From assembly GCF_023646285.1 (NCBI RefSeq), contig NZ_JAMOKX010000001.1, forward strand, positions 186,001 through 250,000: 64,000 nucleotides of DNA. Reading direction: 5' to 3'. Source of the stretch: Helicobacter colisuis (lineage in GTDB: Bacteria > Campylobacterota > Campylobacteria > Campylobacterales > Helicobacteraceae). The notes beneath the pieces were generated by a model. It worked only from the letters and a program-made list of their open reading frames with translations, did no database searches and was not told the origin of the DNA. Below are positions 36,006 to 45,422 of the stretch, piece after piece. The number at the start of each line of letters is the position of its first letter. Positions within the stretch are counted from its first letter, which is position 1. Both the position numbers and the translations under genes were made by a program.

Positions 36006-36257
36006 ATGTCTTTAATGATTAATGAAGAATGCATTGCTTGTGATGCCTGTCGTGAAGAGTGTCCAAATGAAGCGATTGATGAGGGAGATCCTTATTACAT
36101 TATTGATCCTGAGCTTTGCACTGAATGCTATGGTTTTTATGATGAACCTGCTTGTTTATCGGTTTGTCCTGTAGATGCGATTGTCTCTGATCCTGACAAT
36201 ATCGAATCGCTTGAAGAATTAAAATTCAAACATTCTCAAATCCACAAAGAAGATTAA
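36006..36257 (+). CDS. 2[4Fe-4S] ferredoxin, YfhL/Allochromatium type
   Basis: Small electron carrier of 83 residues with two cluster motifs: CIACDACREECP (residues 9-20) and a second with a loop insertion, CTECYGFYDEPACLSVCP. The acidic composition and C-terminal helical extension are typical of this ferredoxin group. AAGGAGCG precedes the ATG. It overlaps the ppx start and heads the same operon as in H. pylori (HP0277-HP0280). Electron partners are unknown. Confidence 0.95.
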   Translation: MSLMINEECIACDACREECPNEAIDEGDPYYIIDPELCTECYGFYDEPACLSVCPVDAIVSDPDNIESLEELKFKHSQIHKED

Positions 36258-37714
36258 TGGCAAAAATTACTGCAATCATTGATATTGGTTCCAACTCTGC
36301 AAGAATGGCTATTTTTGAAAAAACAAGCCATTTAGGATTCCACTTGCTTTATGAAACTAAAAGCAAGGTTAGAATCTCCGAATCCACCTATGAACACAAT
36401 GGCTTTTTACAAGAAATTCCAATGCAGCGGGCTATCGATGCTTTGCGAGATTTTCTATGGATTGCCAAACTCCATAAAGCACGAAAAATTATTTGTGTTG
36501 CCACTTCTGCCCTAAGAGATGCACCAAACCGAGATATTTTCTTGCAACAAGCTAGAAAAATTGGTCTTAATATTAAAGTTATCAATGGAGAAAAAGAAGC
36601 TTATTTTGGGGCAATTGCTGCCTTAAATTTATTGCCTTACAAAGAGGGTATCACCATTGATATTGGCGGTGGAAGCACTGAGTGCGCATTAATACAAAAT
36701 CGCAAAATTATTGATAAAATCTCCCTTAATCTTGGGACAATCCGCTTAAAAGAACTCTTTTTTGACAAAGGCGATTATAAAGGTGCAAGAAACTTTGTCT
36801 TAGAGAGTTTAAAAAGTGTTCCTAATCATTTTAAAAATGCTAGAATCTTTGGAATTGGTGGAACTGCAAGGGCACTAAGCAAAGCCATTCAAAAACAAAT
36901 CAATTATCCGCTAGACACACTCCATGGCTTTGAATATTACTTCAAAGATTATCATCATTTTTTCAAAACAATCTACACAAGCTCACAAGAGGATTTATTG
37001 CGCTTAAATATCAAAGAAGACCGTTTAGATTCTATTCAAGGAGGGGCTTTAATTTTTCATTTAGCTTTAGAGCTTTTTGAGGCTAAAACTATCGTAACAA
37101 GCGGAGTTGGAGTGCGAGAAGGTGTATTTTTAAATGATCTTTTACGCAATCATAATCAACACTTTCCTGATAACTTCAACCCAAGTGTGAGAAATCTCAA
37201 AGATCGATTTATTAAAAATCATCAGCAATCTAGTATCACCAAAAAATTAGCTCTAAAGCTTTTTAGAGCACAAGAATCCTTAAAACTCTTTAGTCCAAAT
37301 CTTAAAAATCACCTTAGTGTTGCTGCAGAGCTCTGTAATATTGGTATTGCACTTAATTTTTATGAAAAAAATCATCATAGTAATTATATTTTATTAAATG
37401 CACTAAATTATGCGCTAAGCCACGAAGATAGGCTAATTATCGCTACACTTGTGCGCTTTAATGGTAAAAAAATCCCTGAAGATTTAGCTTTCAAAAATCT
37501 CTTGCCACCCCTAGATACCTTGCGAGTTTTGAGCTTTTTTGTCGGACTTTCAGAGATTCTTAGCTACAACAAACAGCCCGAGCTTTTTTCTTTTAATTTC
37601 TTAGAAAATGGGAGTCATACTCTCCAAATCACTCACCCTAGTGTTTCTTATCTCACAAAAGAAAAACTCAAAAAACTAACACTCCCAAAAACAATACAAA
37701 TAGAACTATGCTAA
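36257..37714 (+). CDS. ppx: Exopolyphosphatase / pppGpp phosphohydrolase
   Basis: Hydrolyses polyphosphate or the guanosine pentaphosphate alarmone; members of the ASKHA fold do one or both. Motifs: DIGSNSARMAIFE at the N-terminus, CVATSALRDAPN, the phosphate loop TIDIGGGSTECALI, and IFGIGGTARALSK. The C-terminal part (from about 300) is an HD-like helical domain as in longer Ppx/GppA proteins. 485 residues. It overlaps the ferredoxin gene and waaC. Confidence 0.93.
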   Translation: MAKITAIIDIGSNSARMAIFEKTSHLGFHLLYETKSKVRISESTYEHNGFLQEIPMQRAIDALRDFLWIAKLHKARKIICVATSALRDAPNRDIFLQQARKIGLNIKVINGEKEAYFGAIAALNLLPYKEGITIDIGGGSTECALIQNRKIIDKISLNLGTIRLKELFFDKGDYKGARNFVLESLKSVPNHFKNARIFGIGGTARALSKAIQKQINYPLDTLHGFEYYFKDYHHFFKTIYTSSQEDLLRLNIKEDRLDSIQGGALIFHLALELFEAKTIVTSGVGVREGVFLNDLLRNHNQHFPDNFNPSVRNLKDRFIKNHQQSSITKKLALKLFRAQESLKLFSPNLKNHLSVAAELCNIGIALNFYEKNHHSNYILLNALNYALSHEDRLIIATLVRFNGKKIPEDLAFKNLLPPLDTLRVLSFFVGLSEILSYNKQPELFSFNFLENGSHTLQITHPSVSYLTKEKLKKLTLPKTIQIELC

Positions 37715-38709
37715 AACCTCTTAAAATAGCCTTTGTGCGACTCACTGCAATGGGAGATATTATTCATAGTGCTAGTGTTTTACCTCTTTTGCACCAAACA
37801 CTCTCTCAACACTATCAGCCTATATTTCATTGGTATGTTGATTTAGAATTTCAAGAAATCTTGCAAGATTCGCCTTATCTTAACAAAATCATTGCACTCC
37901 CACTTAAAAAAAGTCTAAAAAATAAAAACCTTAAGGCTCTCTATGCTATCTATCAAACCCTAAAGCTTGAATCTTATGACATCGTAATTGACTTTCAAGG
38001 ATTACTTAAATCAGCTATCATCGGTAAGCTTTTAGATTCCAAGCAATACATTGGCTTTAGCTTTAAAAGCACTAAAGAATCTCTAGCTTCTTTATTTTAT
38101 AAAAAAACCATACAAATCCCCTACCAAGAACATATTCTCTTACGCAATGCCACACTTGCTTTTAGTGCTTTTAATCTCCCTATTCCTGATATTCAAACAC
38201 TTCTAAATCCAAAGTCTTTTTTAGGATATAATCCAAATTTAACCCCAAAGCTCAATCAAGATTCTGCTAAGATTCTCCTGGTGCTTGAAACCTCAAAACC
38301 CAACAAAACCTATCCGCAACATCTTTTTTTAGAGCTTACAAAGCTTTTTAATATTGCCAATCTCTCGCCCATTCTCCTAAGCCACAAAAGCACCATAGCT
38401 GATTCTACGCTTAGTTTTCAAGCCCTTAACAATCTTAGCTTAGATTCCATAAAAGCTCTTGTAGCGCAAATGGATTTAGTTATCGGTGGAGATACTGGAA
38501 TCACTCATTTAGCTTGGGCTCTAAAGCGTCCCTCTATCACACTCTTTGGTGCCACGCCTCCAAGCCGATTTAATCTCCAAACCAAGCAAAATCACTATCT
38601 TATGGCAAATCCTAATGCTAATTATGCTAAGCAAGATTTTAGCATTCAAAAGATTTCACCAAAAGAAATTTTTAACCTAGCAATCACTCTCCTAAAGGGA
38701 AAAATATGA
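37708..38709 (+). CDS. waaC: LPS heptosyltransferase I
   Basis: GT9 glycosyltransferase that adds the first heptose to Kdo of the LPS inner core. N-terminal KIAFVRLTAMGDIIHSASVLPLL and the C-terminal nucleotide-sugar motif VIGGDTGITHLAWALKRPSITLFGATPPSRF are characteristic of WaaC. 333 residues. It overlaps ppx upstream and the acyltransferase downstream, in the conserved H. pylori order. Confidence 0.93.
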   Translation: MLKPLKIAFVRLTAMGDIIHSASVLPLLHQTLSQHYQPIFHWYVDLEFQEILQDSPYLNKIIALPLKKSLKNKNLKALYAIYQTLKLESYDIVIDFQGLLKSAIIGKLLDSKQYIGFSFKSTKESLASLFYKKTIQIPYQEHILLRNATLAFSAFNLPIPDIQTLLNPKSFLGYNPNLTPKLNQDSAKILLVLETSKPNKTYPQHLFLELTKLFNIANLSPILLSHKSTIADSTLSFQALNNLSLDSIKALVAQMDLVIGGDTGITHLAWALKRPSITLFGATPPSRFNLQTKQNHYLMANPNANYAKQDFSIQKISPKEIFNLAITLLKGKI

Positions 38710-39614
38710 AAAGATTCCTATTGTTTTCTTTTTTAAAATGTCTTGGTTATCTTTTCTTATATATGCCTCATTTTTTACGCTTAGGCTTTGCCAAAACAAT
38801 CGCTCTAATCCTTTTTTTGCTTGATAGAAGGCGTAAATTTGATCTTCTTACAAACCTTGATTTTGCCTATAATCATTCTCTCCCACCCTCACAAAAAAAG
38901 GAAATCTTAAAAACCAATTATCTTAATTTAGTCTATAATAGCATTAGCTTTTTTATGCTATCTGTTAGCAATAAAGCCCAAATTTTAAATACAATTAGAA
39001 TTGATAAACCTGAAATCATTCATAAGCTTCTTGAAACTAACACCAAGATTGTTTTTGTAACTGCTCATTTTGGGAATTGGGAATACACTACTCCAGCCTT
39101 TTCTTGTTATTTTAATCACAAAATCACTGCTGTAGCGCGTATGACTCCCTATCCACTTATCAATGAATACCTCATCAAAGTTCGCTCTAAATTTAATATC
39201 ACTATCCTAGATAAAAAAGGAGCTGCAATCCCTCTTGCTAGGGCGCTTAAGAAAGATAATGTAGTGGGAATCGTAACCGATCAAAACACCACTTCTAAAG
39301 AGGGTGAGTTAGTGGATTTCTTTGGCAAAAAAGTGCGCCATACACCCATTGCTTCACTGCTTGCAAGAAAATTTGATGCAAAAATCATTCATTTTGTTGC
39401 TTATTATTCCAAAGATTACAAAAAGATTCTTATTAAGATTCTACCCCCCATTGAATTCCAAAAAACAGATGATGCACAAAGCGATATTCATAACCTCACT
39501 CAAATTCAAAGCGATATTTTAGAGCAAATTATCAGAGAAAATCCAAAAGAATGGTTGTGGTTTCATAAAAAATTCAAGAATCAATATCCAGAAATCTACA
39601 AGGCTAAAAAGTGA
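38706..39614 (+). CDS. Lipid A late acyltransferase (LpxL/HtrB family)
   Basis: Transfers a fatty acyl chain to Kdo-lipid A at the inner membrane. An N-terminal hydrophobic anchor (about 1-35) is followed by the catalytic HxxxxE motif in VTAHFGNWEYT, IVTDQNTTSKEGELVDFFGK and HTPIASLLARKFDAKIIH, all family marks. 302 residues. Start and stop overlap waaC and the next GT9 gene, consistent with coordinated core and lipid A synthesis. Acyl specificity is not readable. Confidence 0.92.
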   Translation: MKRFLLFSFLKCLGYLFLYMPHFLRLGFAKTIALILFLLDRRRKFDLLTNLDFAYNHSLPPSQKKEILKTNYLNLVYNSISFFMLSVSNKAQILNTIRIDKPEIIHKLLETNTKIVFVTAHFGNWEYTTPAFSCYFNHKITAVARMTPYPLINEYLIKVRSKFNITILDKKGAAIPLARALKKDNVVGIVTDQNTTSKEGELVDFFGKKVRHTPIASLLARKFDAKIIHFVAYYSKDYKKILIKILPPIEFQKTDDAQSDIHNLTQIQSDILEQIIRENPKEWLWFHKKFKNQYPEIYKAKK

Positions 39615-40687
39615 AAATTTTAATTATCAAAATCGCCTATATCGGAGATGTTTTACTCACTACCCCACTTTTTTATAATCTCAAGCAACATTATGGAGAA
39701 TCTTGCACTTTAGACATACTTGTTAATGAAGGAACTCAAGGTATTCTTTCTATACAATACCTAAATACAATACATACTCTAAAAAGAAGTCGAAATAAAC
39801 TCCAAAGAATCAAAGATGATTTAAAACTTCTAAAAGCCATAAAAAAAGCAAAATATGATAGGGTGATTTCGCTAACTGCCGGTGATAGAAGTGCCTTTTT
39901 AGCATTTTGGAGTGGTGCAAAAATACGCGTTGGATTCCCACCCAAAGCCTTTTGGGCAAAAAATATCTACACGCTAAAACTCACACAAAAATACCAACAC
40001 GCCTTAGAAAACAATCTTGAAGCTTTAAAAATCCTAAACATTCCTATTTTATCAAAAAAAGTTCTCCCCCCCACTCCACAAAAAACAGAAAAACTTCAAA
40101 ATCTACCACAAACTTTCATTCATCTGCATCTTTTTAGTCGCTGTTTTTACAAATGTCTTAGCGATTCTTTTTGTGCTAAAATGATTGATTTTATCACATA
40201 TAATTATCAAACTCATTGTATCTTAACTGCTGCTAATGACTCTAAAGAATCCAAAAAATTACACAATATCCTAAAACTCTGCCAAAGCAAACCACTCTTC
40301 TTTGATGGGACGCTAAACTTAGCTGAAGTTACTTTTTTAAACTCTAAGGCTTTGGCTTTTATCGGAGTTGATACAGGCATTATGCATCTCTCTGCTGCAA
40401 ACGATACCCCTACTTTTGCCTTTTTTGGTCCAAGTTATGTTAAGGTTTGGGGACCATGGGATAATGCCTTAGAATCTAACTTTTATCCCAATTCTAATGG
40501 AATTCAACAAATGGGCAAACATCTTGTTTATCAAGAAACCTTGCAATGCGTTCCTTGTGGTAAAGAAGGCTGTGATGATTCTCAAAAAAGCGATTGTTTA
40601 TTAATCAAACTTAATGAGGCAAAGGCACTGCAAAGTTTAAAGGATTTTTTAAATCCTTTATTTCAAAAAAAATTAAACAATAAATGA
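39611..40687 (+). CDS. GT9-family heptosyltransferase (WaaF/WaaQ-like)
   Basis: 358 residues from GTG 39611. N-terminus ILIIKIAYIGDVLLTTPLFYNL and the donor-binding region FIGVDTGIMHLSAANDTPTFAFFGPS are typical of ADP-heptose transferases. The C-terminal cysteine set (CVPCGKEGC and CLL) is frequent in WaaF/WaaQ proteins and may bind metal. It should add a second or side heptose. Exact position on the core (II or III) is not decidable from sequence alone. Confidence 0.88.
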   Translation: MKILIIKIAYIGDVLLTTPLFYNLKQHYGESCTLDILVNEGTQGILSIQYLNTIHTLKRSRNKLQRIKDDLKLLKAIKKAKYDRVISLTAGDRSAFLAFWSGAKIRVGFPPKAFWAKNIYTLKLTQKYQHALENNLEALKILNIPILSKKVLPPTPQKTEKLQNLPQTFIHLHLFSRCFYKCLSDSFCAKMIDFITYNYQTHCILTAANDSKESKKLHNILKLCQSKPLFFDGTLNLAEVTFLNSKALAFIGVDTGIMHLSAANDTPTFAFFGPSYVKVWGPWDNALESNFYPNSNGIQQMGKHLVYQETLQCVPCGKEGCDDSQKSDCLLIKLNEAKALQSLKDFLNPLFQKKLNNK

Positions 40688-40755
40688 ATATTTTTATTCG
40701 CTTTTATTATTATTTTTGCCATAATTAGTAAATTTTTAACACAAAAAGGATTTGT

Positions 40756-41967
40756 ATGCTAATTAAAGGGGCGATGATTTGTGATGCAAATGGTGAATAC
40801 AAAGGTGATATTCGCATAAAAGATGACAAAATTATAGAAATAAATCGCAGTATCATAGCTCACGATTCTGAGGAAATTTTAGAGGCAAATGGCTTAGTGG
40901 CTATGCCAAGCGCTATTGATTTAAATGTGCAACTTCAAAGCTTTAATAAAGAAAATCTCATTAATCTTTCACATAAAGCTGCATTAGGGGGAATTAGCCT
41001 TTTAGCTCTTACACCTAATTTTCCAGATTCCTTTAGCGCAGAGCTTGGAATAGAACTTCTTAATACCTTGCAAGATTCTTTTGAAGCGCAAATTTTGGGA
41101 CTTATTCAAAATGGCTTTGAAAACATTTCTGCTCTCCACAAAAAAGGCACAAAGGGAATCTATGCAAAATCTAGCCAAAATGGAAATGCTTTGCGCATTG
41201 CTTGTGATTTTGCCTTAATGTTTGATATTCCAATATTCTTTGAATGCGAAGATGTTTCACTAAGTGCCAATGGCGTTATGAATGAAGGAAAACTTAGCAG
41301 CAAACTTGGACTCTTAGGGATTAACGAACTTAGTGAAACTAAGGAAGTGGCTATGATTAGCGAACTAGTACGCTTTATGAGAACTAAATCTGTTTTTAAT
41401 TCCATTGCTTCAATTAGAAGTCTTGAAATACTAAAAAATATCAAAAAACTGCATTCTAGTCTTTTTATCCAAACTTCTATCCATCATTTAATCTTAACAG
41501 AAAATCACTGCAATAATTACAACACTCTTGCAAAAATCAAACCCCCTTTAAAATCTGAAGAAACTCGCTCAAAATTAGTTAATTATCTAAAAACGATGGA
41601 TATTGATTTGCTTACCTCCTTGCAATTCTCTCAACCCCTAGCCCAAAAAGATTTGCCTTTTGATGAGGCTGCCTTTGGGATTGATATGATTGAATATTTT
41701 ATACCAATGTGCTACACGCTAATGGTTAAAACAATGCATATGAGCCTAAAAGATCTTAGCAAAATTCTTTCACTCAATCCTGCTAAAATCATGGGATTAG
41801 ATAATTATGGACTTCTTAAAGAAGGTTATTATGCTGATTTGGTTCTTTTTAATCCAAAAGAATCGCAAGTGATTAACAACATAGAATCACCTTATTATGA
41901 TTGGGTTTTCTCTGGAAAAGTAAAGGAACATTTTATCAAAGGAAAAAGAGTTATTAAGGAAAATTAA
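40756..41967 (+). CDS. Dihydroorotase-like protein lacking metal ligands (PyrC'/PyrX type)
   Basis: 403 residues with the amidohydrolase layout of type I dihydroorotase: an N-terminal beta domain, LVAMPSAIDLNVQLQ, a long barrel, then LSLNPAKIMGLDNYGLLKEGYYADLVLFNP. The DxHxH metal motif is replaced: His to Asn57 and Gln59 in DLNVQLQ. It is thus probably not a dihydroorotase. Inactive paralogues of this kind support aspartate transcarbamoylase (PyrB) in several bacteria. A catalytic pyrC is found at 45.4 kb in this window. It overlaps the MscS gene downstream. The role is inferred. Confidence 0.85.
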   Translation: MLIKGAMICDANGEYKGDIRIKDDKIIEINRSIIAHDSEEILEANGLVAMPSAIDLNVQLQSFNKENLINLSHKAALGGISLLALTPNFPDSFSAELGIELLNTLQDSFEAQILGLIQNGFENISALHKKGTKGIYAKSSQNGNALRIACDFALMFDIPIFFECEDVSLSANGVMNEGKLSSKLGLLGINELSETKEVAMISELVRFMRTKSVFNSIASIRSLEILKNIKKLHSSLFIQTSIHHLILTENHCNNYNTLAKIKPPLKSEETRSKLVNYLKTMDIDLLTSLQFSQPLAQKDLPFDEAAFGIDMIEYFIPMCYTLMVKTMHMSLKDLSKILSLNPAKIMGLDNYGLLKEGYYADLVLFNPKESQVINNIESPYYDWVFSGKVKEHFIKGKRVIKEN

Positions 41968-42824
41968 TGCAAGAGAAAATAGAAGCAAAAATTATTTTAT
42001 TAACCGATAAATTCATAGAATGGTCTATTGATTTTATCCCTTATTTAATTAGCGCTATTGTAATCATGGTTTGTGGCTATTACATTGCGCGTATTCTCTC
42101 AAAATACACTGAAAAAGCTATCATCAAAACTACCAAAGATGAGACTCTAGGACTTTTTTTAAAAAATGTTGTCTTTGCAGGAATCTTACTGCTTACTTTC
42201 ATTACCGCTCTAACCAATCTTGGCGTAAAAACAACTTCCATTATCGCTGTTTTAGGAACTGCTGGTTTAGCAATCGCTCTTTCTTTAAAAGATTCTCTTT
42301 CTAATCTTGCTAGTGGAATCATTTTAGTTACCTTAAGAAGATTTAATCGTGGCGATACTATCAATGTGAATTCCATCATAGGAAAAGTTGATTCAATTAA
42401 TCTCTTTGAGACCAAACTCACAACCCCCGATAATCAAGTAATTATTATGCCAAATTCTTTACTTGTTTCCTCGCCTATTATTAATGTCAATATCAATTCT
42501 ACAAGGCGTATGGATTTGATTTTTGGGATTGATTATGGGAGCAATTTAGCCAAAGCCAAGCAAATTTTAGAGGAAATTTTTACCCAAGATGAACTAGTTT
42601 TAGAAGATCCAATGCCCGTTGTTGGTGTGCATGCCTTAAATGCTAGTAGCGTAGATTTACTCGTGCGTTTTTGGGTTAAAACCGAAAACTATTTTCAAGC
42701 CAATATTACACTTCCTCAAAAAGTCAAAGCTACTTTTGAACAACAAGGCATTGAAATTCCTTACAACAAACTTGATATTAATATTAATCCCACACAAACA
42801 TCTTTGCTTGAAGGCAAAAAATAA
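41967..42824 (+). CDS. mscS: MscS small-conductance mechanosensitive channel
   Basis: 285 residues, the length of E. coli MscS. Membrane helices lie at about 20-42, 62-84 and 90-115; the pore helix reads AVLGTAGLAIALSLKDSLSNLASGI and the beta domain begins FNRGDTINV. Releases solutes upon membrane tension. It shares codons with both neighbours (TAATG at the mqnX start). This is the second MscS-type protein in the window, much shorter than the one at 23.7 kb. Confidence 0.95.
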   Translation: MQEKIEAKIILLTDKFIEWSIDFIPYLISAIVIMVCGYYIARILSKYTEKAIIKTTKDETLGLFLKNVVFAGILLLTFITALTNLGVKTTSIIAVLGTAGLAIALSLKDSLSNLASGIILVTLRRFNRGDTINVNSIIGKVDSINLFETKLTTPDNQVIIMPNSLLVSSPIINVNINSTRRMDLIFGIDYGSNLAKAKQILEEIFTQDELVLEDPMPVVGVHALNASSVDLLVRFWVKTENYFQANITLPQKVKATFEQQGIEIPYNKLDININPTQTSLLEGKK

Positions 42825-44047
42825 TGTATTTAATAGGGGCTGATTCTTTATTGCTTTGCAATGAGGACTTTACAACATTAAAAAAAGGTGGAATCTATTT
42901 CAATGAAAAAGAAATTTTAGAAATTGATTTATATGAAAAGCTACAAAACAAACCCGCAAAATATCAAAAATACTATCATAATTGCGTTATTACCCCAACT
43001 CTCTCTAACCTTCATTTGCATTTAGAGTTTAGTCAAAATAAGGGAATTTTGGAGTTTGGGAATTTTGGAGTTTGGCTTGATAGCGTGATAGAAAACCGCG
43101 ATTCTTTAATGGATGATCCGCTTCAAACACAAATGCAGCAAGAAATCCAAAATTTACTTAAAAGTGGCGTGGGCTTTGTAGGAGCAATTTCAAGCTATGG
43201 TTATGATTTAATAGCACTTGCTAATAGTCCTTTGCGCACAATTTATTTTAATGAAGTCATCGGCTCTAAGCCTGAAATTTTAGACGCACTTTATCAAAAT
43301 CTCCTTGCAAGGCTAGAAGAATCTAAAAAATTTGCTTCTCAAAAGTTTTTTCCTGCTCTTGCCATTCATTCACCCTATTCTGTGCATCCTGCCTTGCTTA
43401 AACAAACCCTTAGCTTAACAAAAACACAGAATCTGCCACTAAGCATTCATTTTTTGGAATCCAAAGAAGAGAGAGAATGGCTAGAATCCAAAACTGGATA
43501 TTTTCAAAACTTTTTTAAAAAATTTTTCAATGCTCAAATGCAACCCTTTTACACTCCTAGTGAATTTTTAGAATCTTTTAAAACACTAAAGCCTTATTTT
43601 GTGCATTGCTTAGAAGCCACCTATCAAGAATTAGAAGTCATTGCTAAAATGCAAGGACATATCATTTCTTGTGTGAAATCAAATCGTCTTTTAAACAACA
43701 AAGTATTAGATTTAAATCTTTGTAAAAAACTTGGAATCAATCCTATTTTTGCTACCGATGGTAAAAGCTCCAATGATTCACTCTCACTCCTTGATGAGCT
43801 CCGCACTGCTTTATATATTTATGCTAATGAAGATTTAGAATCATTAGCTAAAACTCTACTTTTAGGAGTTACTTATTATGCTCACAAAAACAATCCTTTA
43901 AAGATAAAAACAGGCTCACTCCAAAAGGGTTTTTTACCTGATTTTGCTATTTTTAAACTAAATACCAAACGCCAAAGCGCACTTGATCTTTTACTTTATG
44001 TAAAAGAAGCTAAAGCCCTTTATATTGGCGGAAAACAAATCATTTAA
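42824..44047 (+). CDS. mqnX: Aminofutalosine deaminase of the futalosine menaquinone pathway
   Basis: Amidohydrolase-superfamily deaminase, 407 residues. Metal ligands appear in NLHLHLEFS (residues 64-72), SIHFLES, VHCLEA and FATDGKSSND. In H. pylori the counterpart (HP0267) deaminates 6-amino-6-deoxyfutalosine, a step of menaquinone synthesis in Campylobacterota. It lies downstream of a dihydroorotase-like gene as in H. pylori, here separated by mscS. An adenosine-type deaminase or chlorohydrolase name would reflect only the superfamily. Confidence 0.86.
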   Translation: MYLIGADSLLLCNEDFTTLKKGGIYFNEKEILEIDLYEKLQNKPAKYQKYYHNCVITPTLSNLHLHLEFSQNKGILEFGNFGVWLDSVIENRDSLMDDPLQTQMQQEIQNLLKSGVGFVGAISSYGYDLIALANSPLRTIYFNEVIGSKPEILDALYQNLLARLEESKKFASQKFFPALAIHSPYSVHPALLKQTLSLTKTQNLPLSIHFLESKEEREWLESKTGYFQNFFKKFFNAQMQPFYTPSEFLESFKTLKPYFVHCLEATYQELEVIAKMQGHIISCVKSNRLLNNKVLDLNLCKKLGINPIFATDGKSSNDSLSLLDELRTALYIYANEDLESLAKTLLLGVTYYAHKNNPLKIKTGSLQKGFLPDFAIFKLNTKRQSALDLLLYVKEAKALYIGGKQII

Positions 44048-44055
44048 GGAGAGAT

Positions 44056-45420
44056 ATGGAAAAATTAACCATTTTTAGAGAATATGATATTCGCGGAATT
44101 TATAATCAAGACTTAACTCAAGATAATGTTGTTAAAATTGGCTTTCTTTTGGGGAAAGAGCTTAAAAAAAGAGGAGGAAAAACTCTAGGGGTGGGCTATG
44201 ATGCAAGGGTGCATTCTCCCATTATTTTTAATTGGCTATGCAGCGGGATTGGTGCAAGTGGAATCACAACCTATAACCTAGGTCAGATTCCAACGCCAGT
44301 TGGCTATTTTGCACTTTATGCTGATTTTGATGGATTAAGTCTTGATGGTAGCATTATGATTACGGGTTCGCATAACCCCCCACAATATAATGGCTTTAAA
44401 ATCACTCTCTTAAAACAGCCTTTTTTTGGAGAAGATATTTACAAACTCGAACAAGACTTCTACTCCCTGCAAACCCCAAAAGTCAAAACAGAAACACCCC
44501 AAAAGCTCAATATACTTGAAAAATACATTGATTTTCTCTCTCAAGAGTTTCAACACCTAAAAGGCTTAAATATCCCCATTAACCTAGATTGCGGAAATGG
44601 AATTGCAGCTGTTGGGATTGCTGAGATTCTAAAAAGACTAGAACTCAACTTTGAAGGTTTATATCTTAATCCTGATGGAACTTTTCCAAACCACCACCCA
44701 GATCCAAGTGAAGAGAAAAATTTAGAAGATCTTAAGAAATTAGTAGCAAAAAGGGGTGGAATTGGTTTTGCCTTTGATGGAGATGGCGATAGATTGGCAC
44801 TCATCAAGGGTGATAAAGTTTATAAGGGCGATGAATTAGCAATTATTTTTGCACAAAAAATCCCAAATCCTATCATCATTGGAGAAGTTAAATGCTCTTT
44901 AAATATGTTTGAATCTATCAATAAAATCGGACAAGCAATTATGTATAAAACAGGGCATAGTAACCTTAAAATCAAACTTAAAGAAACAAATGCTCACCTT
45001 GCCTTTGAAGTAAGCGGACATATTTTCTTTAATGATCGATACTTTGGCTTTGATGATGCAACCTATGCAGCTTTGCGTGTCTTAGAGCTTATTAAAGAAG
45101 ATGGGTTAGAGTTTGACAAAATTCTTCAAACACTCCCAAAACTCTATTCCACCGATGAAATAAAAATCTCAACCACCGAAGAAAGAAAATTTCAAATCAT
45201 TCAAAAGCTCAAAGAAACACTCAAAAATCCTCCCAAGGATTTTCCAGAAATTATAGAAATTATTGATATTGATGGATTAAGAGTAATTTTTGAAGATGGT
45301 TGGGGGTTAATTAGAGCAAGCAATACAACACCCATGCTAGTAACGCGCTTTGAAGCCAAAACCAATCTTGCAAAAGAAACTTACCAAAATGCCCTTTTGG
45401 GATTACTTAAAAAGGATTAA
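44056..45420 (+). CDS. Phosphomannomutase/phosphoglucomutase (AlgC type)
   Basis: Interconverts hexose 1- and 6-phosphates for LPS and glycan sugars. Family motifs in order: FREYDIRGIYNQDLT, the phosphoserine loop MITGSHNPPQYNGFK, the metal loop FAFDGDGDRLALI, the sugar loop FEVSGHIFFND and the phosphate-binding RASNTTPMLVTRFE. 454 residues. AGGAGAG precedes the start. It sits between mqnX and pyrC. Confidence 0.94.
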   Translation: MEKLTIFREYDIRGIYNQDLTQDNVVKIGFLLGKELKKRGGKTLGVGYDARVHSPIIFNWLCSGIGASGITTYNLGQIPTPVGYFALYADFDGLSLDGSIMITGSHNPPQYNGFKITLLKQPFFGEDIYKLEQDFYSLQTPKVKTETPQKLNILEKYIDFLSQEFQHLKGLNIPINLDCGNGIAAVGIAEILKRLELNFEGLYLNPDGTFPNHHPDPSEEKNLEDLKKLVAKRGGIGFAFDGDGDRLALIKGDKVYKGDELAIIFAQKIPNPIIIGEVKCSLNMFESINKIGQAIMYKTGHSNLKIKLKETNAHLAFEVSGHIFFNDRYFGFDDATYAALRVLELIKEDGLEFDKILQTLPKLYSTDEIKISTTEERKFQIIQKLKETLKNPPKDFPEIIEIIDIDGLRVIFEDGWGLIRASNTTPMLVTRFEAKTNLAKETYQNALLGLLKKD

Positions 45421-45422
45421 TA

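Noticed and set aside
40540-40615. Cysteine cluster of the GT9 protein as a haem-c site
   Set aside because: CVPC is not followed by His; the cysteine pattern is common in WaaF/WaaQ-type C-termini.
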